64,000 nucleotides of DNA from Salinimicrobium sediminilitoris. GTDB lineage: Bacteria; Bacteroidota; Bacteroidia; Flavobacteriales; Flavobacteriaceae. Both the position numbers and the translations under genes were made by a program. The notes under the pieces are model-generated. The model did not search any database. It had not been told where the DNA came from and saw nothing but the letters and a program-made list of their open reading frames with translations. Location: positions 342,365 through 406,364 of the forward strand of contig NZ_JAIVCC010000001.1 in NCBI RefSeq assembly GCF_020866905.1, read 5' to 3'. Below are positions 1-6,365 of the stretch, one piece after another (the first letter of the stretch is position 1; each line of letters begins with the position of its first letter).

Positions 1-41
1 TTCAGCGACTGAGAAATCTGCCTCTCGTAAAAAAGTATTAA

Positions 42-341
42 CTAAAATACATCCCAATTCAAAAATTGCCATTCAGGATTAAAGTTATTGATTAACTTCT
101 CTTTCTTTTCCCTTCGCCATTTTTTGATCTCTTTCTCTCTATTTATGGCTTGTGTAGGATTTTCAAAACCTTCATAATACACCAGATAGTAGCAACTGTA
201 TTTGCCTGCAAAAGATTTTCGGGAATGTTCACTGTCGAAATGATGCTGAGCAAGCCTTTTTTGAATGTTATTGGTAACACCGATATAAAGGGTTGTTTTA
301 TTCTTGTTGGTGACTATGTAAAGAAAATAATTGTGTAGCAT
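42..341 (-). CDS. GIY-YIG nuclease domain protein, copy 1
   Basis: A 99-residue single-domain protein of the YhbQ/UPF0213-like GIY-YIG group. The GIY strand is FLYI (residues 6-9), the YIG strand is LYIG (18-21), the expected catalytic Arg is R29 in QKRL, and the conserved Glu lies in INREKEIKKW (E69 or E71). No extra DNA-binding domain is present, so it is not a classical homing endonuclease. Substrate is unknown; proteins of this group are thought to nick or cut DNA. The gene sits inside the repeat array, its stop codon abutting a left half-repeat, and it is nearly identical to the copy at 897-1196 (Met-Leu-His versus Met-Leu-Tyr at the N terminus, one base difference seen). Start chosen is the only ATG giving the full GIY strand. 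Confidence 0.85.
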   Translation of the reverse strand: MLHNYFLYIVTNKNKTTLYIGVTNNIQKRLAQHHFDSEHSRKSFAGKYSCYYLVYYEGFENPTQAINREKEIKKWRREKKEKLINNFNPEWQFLNWDVF

Positions 342-896
342 AAATTAAATTTAGTCATTTCGAGGAAGCTTTTTCAGCGACTGAGAAATCTGCCTCTTGA
401 GAAGAGAAGATACTTTTTTTGAGAAGAAACATTTTATTTTTATTCATGAGATCTCTCGTCACTTCCTTCACTGCCGCTCAGGCTGCTCTGTCGAGATGAC
501 TACAATAGAGTCATTTCGAAGGAGCCTTTTTTTAGCGACTGAGAAATCTGCTTCTTGTGAATGAGGAAATATTGATTTATAAAGGAGCAAATTACTTCCA
601 TTCATTAGATCTCTCGTCGCTTCCTTCACTGCCGTTCAGGAAGCTCTGTCGAGATGACTAAAAATAGAGTCATTTCGAAGGAGCCTTTTTTAGCGACTGA
701 GAAATCTGCCTCCTGAGAACAGAAGATACTATTTTTTGGAAGAAACATTTTACTCTTATTCATGAGATCTCTCGTCACTCCCTTCACTGCGTTCAGGAAG
801 CTCTGTCGAGATGACTGCCGAAAATGTTCTTTTGTAGTCATTTCGATGGAGCTTTTTCAGCGACTGAGAAATCTGCCTCTCGTAAAAAAGTATTAA

Positions 897-1196
897 CTAA
901 AATACATCCCAATTCAAAAATTGCCATTCAGGATTAAAGTTATTGATTAACTTCTCTTTCTTTTCCCTTCGCCATTTTTTGATCTCTTTCTCTCTATTTA
1001 TGGCTTGTGTAGGATTTTCAAAACCTTCATAATACACCAGATAGTAGCAACTGTATTTGCCTGCAAAAGATTTTCGGGAATGTTCACTGTCGAAATGATG
1101 CTGAGCAAGCCTTTTTTGAATGTTATTGGTAACACCGATATAAAGGGTTGTTTTATTCTTGTTGGTGACTATGTAAAGAAAATAATTGTATAGCAT
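897..1196 (-). CDS. GIY-YIG nuclease domain protein, copy 2
   Basis: Second 99-residue GIY-YIG protein, 855 bp from the first copy and differing from it at one residue (Y3 instead of H3). All catalytic positions (FLYI, LYIG, R29, the Glu in INREKEIKKW) are intact in both. The flanking ~147-bp repeats of the two copies differ at roughly one base in ten, whereas the genes and the left half-repeat (856-1208 versus 1-353) differ at about one base in 350. That contrast suggests recent copying or gene conversion of the nuclease cassette rather than an old tandem duplication. Function inferred only from the fold. Confidence 0.85.
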   Translation of the reverse strand: MLYNYFLYIVTNKNKTTLYIGVTNNIQKRLAQHHFDSEHSRKSFAGKYSCYYLVYYEGFENPTQAINREKEIKKWRREKKEKLINNFNPEWQFLNWDVF

Positions 1197-1533
1197 AAAT
1201 TAAATTTAGTCATTTCGAAGGAGCCTTTTCGGCGATTGAGAAATCTGCCGCTTGAGAAGAGAAGATACCTTTTTTGGGAAGAAACATTTTACTCTTATTG
1301 ATGAGATCTCTCGTCGCTTCCTTCACTGCCGTTCAGGCAGCTCTGTCGAGATGACAATCAATAGGGTCATTTCGAAGGAGCCTTTTCGGCGACTGAGAAA
1401 TCTGCCTCTTGAGAAGGAGGAAATATTGTTTTATAAAGGAGCAAATTACTTTCATTCATGAGATCCCTCGTCGATTTCTTCCCTTCCGGTCAGAAACCTC
1501 TGTCGAGATGACGTTAATGATGAGGAGAAAGTC

Positions 1534-1550
1534 TTGGCTCTTGGCTCTTG
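1534..1550. repeat. Heptamer direct repeat TTGGCTC upstream of pssA
   Basis: TTGGCTC at 1534-1540 and 1541-1547 followed by TTG. It lies about 55 bp before the pssA ATG, where a promoter would be expected. One of many arrays in this window with a 7-bp period. Confidence 0.7.
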
Positions 1551-1604
1551 TTTCTTTGTAGCAAAGCATTCTTTTTTTCCTATTTTTACACAAAACCAAC
1601 CAAT

Positions 1605-2378
1605 ATGAGCCTAGCAAAACATGTCCCGAATGCCATTACTTTGATCAACCTGTTAAGTGGTAGCATAGGTGCCATATTTGCCGTGCAGGGTGATTTGGTC
1701 ATGGCTGCGATCTTCGTAGCACTGGGGATCTTTTTTGATTTTTTTGACGGACTCGCCGCAAGGGCGCTGAATGTCAAATCTGAACTCGGTCTTCAACTAG
1801 ATTCCCTCGCCGATATGGTCACCAGCGGACTCGTGCCGGGGATCGTTATGTACCAGCTCTTTAGACAGGCACTGCCGGGTTCAGCCGTTCAACCTAAAGA
1901 CTGGACCACGGGACAGGACGTACTGGAGTGGAACCTTCCTGTTCTTGCATTATTTGGATTGCTTGTTACTCTCGCCTCGGGCTATCGCCTGGCAAAATTC
2001 AACATTGATGAGCGCCAAACAGATTCTTTCATTGGTTTGCCAACGCCGGCGAATGCTTTGCTGATACTAAGTCTGCCGCTGATCCTTATTTTTCAGCCGC
2101 AGCCTATTCTTGTAGATATCATCCTTAATCCCTGGTTCCTTGCTGCCCTTACGGTTTTCAGTTGTTTTATGCTGAATGCAGAAATTCCTTTGTTCGCATT
2201 GAAATTCAGTAGCTGGGGTTTTTCAGAAAACAAGGTCCGTTACCTTTTCCTTATCTTCTGTGTTATTCTGCTCATCTTTCTTCAATTCGCTGCAATACCT
2301 TTGATCATCATTAGCTATGTGATTGTGTCTATGGTTACCAATAGAGGAGACGAAGAGGCGGTAGTCGAGAGCCGGTAG
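1605..2378 (+). CDS. pssA: CDP-diacylglycerol--serine O-phosphatidyltransferase
   Basis: Integral membrane enzyme that makes phosphatidylserine from CDP-diacylglycerol and L-serine, the first step to phosphatidylethanolamine. The CDP-alcohol phosphatidyltransferase signature is complete: D45-x2-D48-G-x2-A-R53-x8-G62-x3-D66-x3-D70. About seven hydrophobic segments fill the 257 residues. The reading frame is open upstream to a TTG at 1548, but the ATG at 1605 (MSLAKHVPN) matches the family start; the upstream extension (FFFSYFYTKP) is not expected. The gene stands alone: repeat array before it, convergent repeat-rich spacer and lptB after it. A TATTTTTA sequence at 1581-1588 could be the -7 element. 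Confidence 0.9.
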   Translation: MSLAKHVPNAITLINLLSGSIGAIFAVQGDLVMAAIFVALGIFFDFFDGLAARALNVKSELGLQLDSLADMVTSGLVPGIVMYQLFRQALPGSAVQPKDWTTGQDVLEWNLPVLALFGLLVTLASGYRLAKFNIDERQTDSFIGLPTPANALLILSLPLILIFQPQPILVDIILNPWFLAALTVFSCFMLNAEIPLFALKFSSWGFSENKVRYLFLIFCVILLIFLQFAAIPLIIISYVIVSMVTNRGDEEAVVESR

Positions 2379-2780
2379 GCTGAAAAAGTCTTCAAATCAT
2401 TCAGAGCGGAGCTTTTGTGAAGCCGCTTCTCGATACATTTTCTTATTCGCTCTCGCTCATAAGAAAACACTCGAAGTGACTGAAGGCGATATAGAAAGAT
2501 GAAATAAATATTAACGTGTTATTATAGTAAGCACAAATTAATTAGTAGAGTTCAATCGGCCTATCGAAAATTGATCGTAAAATTTGATGTGAGATGACGT
2601 TTAAATTTTCTGCTGTTTGAGCGACATTTTTTATTTTCGTTCCTCATATTTTTCCCGCGAGTTTAATAAACCCGACTCATTCAGACCAGCATTAGCGGAG
2701 CGAAGAAACACTCTCGCTTGCTAATATCTGAAATCTGTTATCTGTAATGTATTTGATGCTTTAAAAAGCTGCAGGAATCT
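2379..2780. other. Gene-free spacer with a hairpin repeat
   Basis: About 400 bp between convergent pssA and lptB with no supportable gene. It holds an inverted repeat at 2438-2467 (TTTTCTTAT and ATAAGAAAA separated by 12 bases) inside a sequence of the form CTTCTCGATACA...CACTCGAAGTGAC, which looks like another dispersed element, and a heptamer array at 2726-2746 (ATCTGAA, ATCTGTT, ATCTGTA). Confidence 0.6.
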
Positions 2781-3521
2781 TTATTGAAAAAGTTTCTTCT
2801 TTCTCAATTCAAAGTTCTGTCCCAGGTAGACTTTTCTTACCATTTCGTCTTCGGCAAGTTCCTCGGGGATCCCGGCTTTAAGGATACGCCCCTCAAACAT
2901 AAGATATGTGCGATCTGTAATAGCCAAAGTTTCCTGAACATTGTGATCGGTAATAAGGATCCCGATGTTCTTATTTTTCAGTTGGGCTACAATCCGCTGA
3001 ATATCTTCCACGGCCACGGGGTCAACTCCGGCAAAAGGTTCATCCAGAAGAATAAAATTTGGATCTGTAGCCAGGGCACGGGCTATTTCAGTACGTCGTC
3101 GTTCCCCTCCGCTCAAAAGATCCCCCCGGCTTTTTCGGATGTGTCCCAGGCCGAATTCTTCTATAAGAGATTCCATCTTCATCTTACGTTCCTTTTTGGA
3201 GAGCTTTGTGAGCTCCAGAACGCTCATAATATTGTCTTCTATACTAAGCTTTCTAAAAACCGAAGCTTCCTGGGCCAGATATCCAATCCCGTACTGCGCA
3301 CGTTTGTACATTGGGAATTTGGTAATGTTTTCCCTGTCAAGAAAGATCCTTCCGCCATTTGGTTTGATCAATCCTACGATCATATAGAAAGATGTGGTTT
3401 TTCCGGCTCCGTTGGGACCTAGCAGTCCTACAATCTCCCCCTGATTTACTTCCAGGGAAATGCCTTTTACAACTTCACGACCTTTATAGGATTTTACAAG
3501 ACTTTCGGCGTATAACTTCAT
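2781..3521 (-). CDS. lptB: LPS export ABC transporter ATP-binding protein LptB
   Basis: Cytoplasmic ATPase of the LptB2FG complex that extracts lipopolysaccharide from the inner membrane. Walker A is GPNGAGKTT (about residues 36-44), the ABC signature is [16 protein letters not shown], Walker B is [13 protein letters not shown], and the switch His lies in LITDHNV. Length (246 aa) is usual for LptB; the FAGVDP variant is typical of this subfamily. It ends a leftward set with kdsD, tatC and two small genes; the candidate permease gene (lptF/G) is far away at 53455. ATG start at 3521. Confidence 0.92.
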   Translation of the reverse strand: MKLYAESLVKSYKGREVVKGISLEVNQGEIVGLLGPNGAGKTTSFYMIVGLIKPNGGRIFLDRENITKFPMYKRAQYGIGYLAQEASVFRKLSIEDNIMSVLELTKLSKKERKMKMESLIEEFGLGHIRKSRGDLLSGGERRRTEIARALATDPNFILLDEPFAGVDPVAVEDIQRIVAQLKNKNIGILITDHNVQETLAITDRTYLMFEGRILKAGIPEELAEDEMVRKVYLGQNFELRKKKLFQ

Positions 3522-3538
3522 TTTTTAGATGTTAGTAG

Positions 3539-3559
3539 TGAGATATGAGTGCTGAGACT
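3539..3559. repeat. Heptamer repeat TGAGATA/TGAGTGC/TGAGACT
   Basis: Three consecutive degenerate 7-mers just upstream of lptB on its template side. A second degenerate array with GGTCGGT, GGTCAGA, GGACAGT units follows at about 3606-3633. Both fall between lptB and the four helix bundle gene. Confidence 0.6.
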
Positions 3560-3663
3560 TTCAAATACCGTGCAACAATTGATAAAGATAAAAAAAAGGA
3601 AAAGGTGGTCGGTGGTCAGAGGACAGTAGTCAATTAAATAGAACCAATATCTTCTAACCAAAC

Positions 3664-4035
3664 CTATTTCCCTTTTGACTTTAAATACTTTTGCAGGCTT
3701 TTTATCATTTTAAACATTTCTAAGAGTAAAAGCCGGGTCTTCTGATTTTCTTCAGAAGTAATATAATTTCTTCTAAAAGCAATAGTAGAGCAAGTGACGC
3801 ATTCTCTCAACGAATCATCTGCCACCTGAAGATACTTGTGAAATTGTGCGTCGGTATTTCCAGATCCTTCCGAAGTATTTAAAGCAATAGAAACTGCGGC
3901 ACGATTAAACTGAGAGGTGAGGCCATACAATTCACTCTGAGGAAACTTTGCTGTTAAAGAATAAGCATGATCTGTGAAATCCAATGCCTTTTGGTAAACT
4001 TTTAAATCTTCAAAATTAAAATGCACCTTCTCCAT
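3664..4035 (-). CDS. Four helix bundle protein (TIGR02436/S23-like)
   Basis: A 123-residue helical protein (from MEKVHFNFEDLKVYQKALDF) of the four helix bundle family also known from 23S rRNA intervening sequences and from Avd accessory proteins. Conserved features are FEDLKVYQKA near the N terminus and RAAVSIALNTSEGSG in the middle, typical of the family. Molecular role unknown; members are thought to bind nucleic acid. The frame is open further upstream to 4113 but that extension merely translates the heptamer array as Gln/Arg/Thr/Glu/Asp repeats, so the ATG at 4035 is preferred. The array sits immediately before this start. Confidence 0.8.
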   Translation of the reverse strand: MEKVHFNFEDLKVYQKALDFTDHAYSLTAKFPQSELYGLTSQFNRAAVSIALNTSEGSGNTDAQFHKYLQVADDSLRECVTCSTIAFRRNYITSEENQKTRLLLLEMFKMIKSLQKYLKSKGK

Positions 4036-4053
4036 AACTGTATTTTCAATTAG

Positions 4054-4111
4054 TCTCTGTCCTCTGTCCTCTGTCCTCTGTCCTCTATCCTCTGCCCTCT
4101 GTCCTCTGCCC
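4054..4111. repeat. Heptamer array of TCTGTCC type, about eight copies
   Basis: About eight consecutive copies of a 7-mer (TCCTCTG/CCTCTGT, with single-base variants ATC and GCC). It lies 19 bp from the start codon of the four helix bundle gene, in its 5' leader or promoter. Because the unit is 7 bp, slippage would change spacing and the frame of any upstream start. It is the longest heptamer array in the window. Confidence 0.9.
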
Positions 4112-4125
4112 ACTATAGCAGTTTC

Positions 4126-4485
4126 CTATTTCTCAATTGTAGCAGTATCCTCTAAAGCTTCCCAAAACTCATAAGCTCTTCTCAAATGTGGAATCACAAT
4201 AGTTCCTCCCACCAAAGTAGCTATACTCAGCGCTTCCATTACTTCTTCTTTTGAAAGTCCTTCTTTATAGCTGGTTTCAAGGTGATACTTAATGCAGTCA
4301 TCACAACGTAAAACGGCTGAGGCGACTAAACCAAGTAGCTCCTTAGTCTTCACATCCAACGCCCCTGCAGTGAATGCATTAGTGTCGAGGTTAAAAATAC
4401 GTTTTATGATCTTGTTGTTATCGCCAAGGATCTTATCATTCATCTTCTGGCGATATTCATTGAATTCTTCTACCTGGTTTTTCAT
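4126..4485 (-). CDS. Carboxymuconolactone decarboxylase/AhpD-like family protein
   Basis: A 119-residue all-helical protein of the carboxymuconolactone decarboxylase family. It carries the AhpD-type redox motif C61-D-D-C64 with H68 three residues on, in a context (LLGLVASAVLRCDDCIKYH) characteristic of the peroxidase-like branch rather than the decarboxylase branch. A thiol-disulfide or peroxide-defence role is therefore likely; the substrate is unknown. Its start overlaps the end of tatC by 4 bp, so the two are almost certainly co-translated. Confidence 0.85.
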   Translation of the reverse strand: MKNQVEEFNEYRQKMNDKILGDNNKIIKRIFNLDTNAFTAGALDVKTKELLGLVASAVLRCDDCIKYHLETSYKEGLSKEEVMEALSIATLVGGTIVIPHLRRAYEFWEALEDTATIEK

Positions 4486-5315
4486 TGCTTTTGTTTTCTT
4501 AATTTTCGATTTTCCTTCCTTATAACTATCCGCGAGATCACAATACTAACCTCATATAACACAAGCACCGGAATAGCTACAATGATCTGACTCAAAATAT
4601 CGGGCGGGGTAATAATAGCTGCAAGAATTAGTACGATCACCAAAGCGAACTTCCTGTACTTCCGAAGAAACTCAGGTGTTACCAATCCAATTTTAGTAAG
4701 GAAATATATAATTATTGGTAACTCGAATATGATTCCGCAGGCTATTACCGAGGAACGTACGAGGCTTATATAACTTCCGATGTCGAATTCGTTCAATACC
4801 AGTTCACTTACCTGGTATTTTCCGAGGAAATTAATAGAAAGTGGTGTCACCAGGTAATATCCGAAAAGTACTCCCAGGAAGAACAGGATTGAAGAAATGA
4901 AAATAAAGCCTCTCGATGTATTCCTTTCGTTGGCATACATAGCGGGAGAGATAAATTTCCAGAATTCATAGATGATATAAGGGAAAGCAATAATAAAACC
5001 TGCTGTAATGGAGGTCCATACGTGTGCAGAGAATTGCCCGCCCATGGTTCTTGACTGTATGGTGAAAGGCATATCATCAAAACAGAACCCGCCTTCCAGG
5101 CCTACAAAAGTTGAAAGGCGACAAAGAATGTCATAGGTGAAAAAGTCGGCCTTGGTGGGGCCGAATAATAAAGTGTCGAAAATGAAACCTTTAGCTAAAA
5201 AAGCTGCACTTCCTGCTACTACTACTGCCAGGGATGCCCTAATGAGGTGCCAGCGCAAATCCTCAAGGTGATCCAAAAATGACATTTCATCGGCAGATTT
5301 TTCTACTTTCGTCAT
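4482..5315 (-). CDS. tatC: Sec-independent protein translocase TatC
   Basis: Inner-membrane receptor of the twin-arginine translocation system. The N-terminal region has the family signature (SFLDHLEDLRWHLIRASLAVV), followed by six predicted membrane spans and a basic C terminus (RIVIRKENRKLRKQKQ). Length 277 aa is usual for Bacteroidetes, which have a longer first periplasmic loop. It overlaps kdsD by one base upstream (TAATG-type junction) and the AhpD-like gene by four bases downstream; tatA/B is not in this window. Confidence 0.92.
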   Translation of the reverse strand: MTKVEKSADEMSFLDHLEDLRWHLIRASLAVVVAGSAAFLAKGFIFDTLLFGPTKADFFTYDILCRLSTFVGLEGGFCFDDMPFTIQSRTMGGQFSAHVWTSITAGFIIAFPYIIYEFWKFISPAMYANERNTSRGFIFISSILFFLGVLFGYYLVTPLSINFLGKYQVSELVLNEFDIGSYISLVRSSVIACGIIFELPIIIYFLTKIGLVTPEFLRKYRKFALVIVLILAAIITPPDILSQIIVAIPVLVLYEVSIVISRIVIRKENRKLRKQKQ

Positions 5316-6280
5316 TAAATGATTCCTTCCCTTATTAGGTTGTGTAAGTGTACCACGCCGTAATATTTACCGTCTTTTACGGCCAGTAATTGTGAGATCT
5401 TATTTTCTTCCAGCATATCCATCACATCTACAGCCATTGCATCAAACTCAATGGTCTTAGGATTAGGACTAAGAATGTCCCTTGCCGTTAAACCTGAAAT
5501 GTCAATACTTTTTTGGAGCATACGGCGTATATCACCATCTGTCACAATGCCCAGAATTTTTCCATTGTCGAGTACAGCAGTTACTCCCAGCATTTTTTCG
5601 GAGATCTCAACGATCACCTGCGGAATGGGAGTATCTGGGGCTACCGATGGTTTCTGATTTTGATCGGCTATATCACTAACTCTTAGGTATAATTTTTTAC
5701 CCAATGCCCCTCCCGGGTGATATTTTGCAAAATCCTGACTTGAAAAGCCCCGCAGATCGAGCAGGCAAACAGCCAGGGCGTCCCCAATAACAAGTTGGGC
5801 AGTGGTACTGGTTGTAGGGGCGAGGTTATTTGGACAGGCTTCCTTTTCTACAAAGGAATTGAGAATATAGTCGGCCTGTTTTCCCAAAAAGGAATCTGTA
5901 CTTCCCGTGATGGCGATAAGAGTATTCCCGAAGTTCTTGATGAGAGGCACCAATACTTTAATTTCGGGGGTATTTCCGCTTTTGGAAATACAGATCACCA
6001 CATCGTCCTGTAAGATGGTACCCAGGTCCCCGTGAATAGCATCGGCCGCATGCATGAATACTGCGGGAGTACCGGTAGAATTAAGGGTGGCCACGATCTT
6101 AGTGGCGATCACAGCACTTTTGCCAATTCCGGTAATGATGACTCTACCCCTGGATTTATACACCGCCTGTACGGCTTCCGCAAAATTATGGTCTAATAAT
6201 TGCTCTAAATTCGCTATAGCTTTGGCTTCAGTTAAAATGGTTTCTCTGGCTACAGAGAGTATTTTTTCTTGAGGTGTCAA
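5315..6280 (-). CDS. kdsD: Arabinose-5-phosphate isomerase (KpsF/GutQ/KdsD family)
   Basis: Interconverts ribulose 5-phosphate and arabinose 5-phosphate, the first step of Kdo synthesis for lipopolysaccharide. An N-terminal SIS domain (about residues 35-170; GIGKSAVIATK, SKSGNTPEI) is followed by two CBS domains (about 205-320). Length 321 aa is standard. No ATG is available; the frame opens with TTG at 6280 (TTG ACA CCT CAA), and the residues after it match the family N terminus. First gene of the leftward set that ends in lptB, so LPS precursor supply and LPS transport genes lie together. Confidence 0.88.
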   Translation of the reverse strand: MTPQEKILSVARETILTEAKAIANLEQLLDHNFAEAVQAVYKSRGRVIITGIGKSAVIATKIVATLNSTGTPAVFMHAADAIHGDLGTILQDDVVICISKSGNTPEIKVLVPLIKNFGNTLIAITGSTDSFLGKQADYILNSFVEKEACPNNLAPTTSTTAQLVIGDALAVCLLDLRGFSSQDFAKYHPGGALGKKLYLRVSDIADQNQKPSVAPDTPIPQVIVEISEKMLGVTAVLDNGKILGIVTDGDIRRMLQKSIDISGLTARDILSPNPKTIEFDAMAVDVMDMLEENKISQLLAVKDGKYYGVVHLHNLIREGII

Positions 6281-6365
6281 ATTTGTAGAGTTAGAAGATT
6301 GTATGGAGTAAAGAAAAATGTATCTTTATTTTGTGCAAATGTATGTAAAATTGTAACACAATTGA

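Larger units (their letters stand above)
1..1512. repeat. Array of ~147-bp imperfect palindromic repeats with two GIY-YIG cassettes
   Basis: Complete units lie at 354-500, 510-658, 669-815, 1209-1355 and 1366-1512. Each opens with GTCATTTCGAAGGAGC (or a variant) and closes with GCTCTGTCGAGATGAC, which is nearly its reverse complement; an inner pair (GACTGAGAAATCT near the left, GAGATCTCTCGTC near the right) is also inverted, so each unit could fold into a long interrupted hairpin. Two half units, at the window's left edge (1-about 40) and at 837-about 893, have only the left arm and run directly into the 3' end of a GIY-YIG gene. The arrangement resembles REP-type interspersed elements. The array probably continues to the left of the window. 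Confidence 0.85.

Noticed and set aside
626-1461. Open frames at 626-841 (-) and 1252-1461 (+)
   Set aside because: They run through the palindromic repeat units with no domain or codon signal.
1-1512. CRISPR array
   Set aside because: Units are ~147 bp, spaced by about 10 bp and palindromic; no unique spacers and no cas genes.
2784-3422. 212-residue frame on the plus strand
   Set aside because: Antisense shadow of lptB, whose motifs are unmistakable.
3664-4113. Four helix bundle protein starting at 4113
   Set aside because: The extra 26 residues only translate the heptamer array; the family start is the ATG at 4035.
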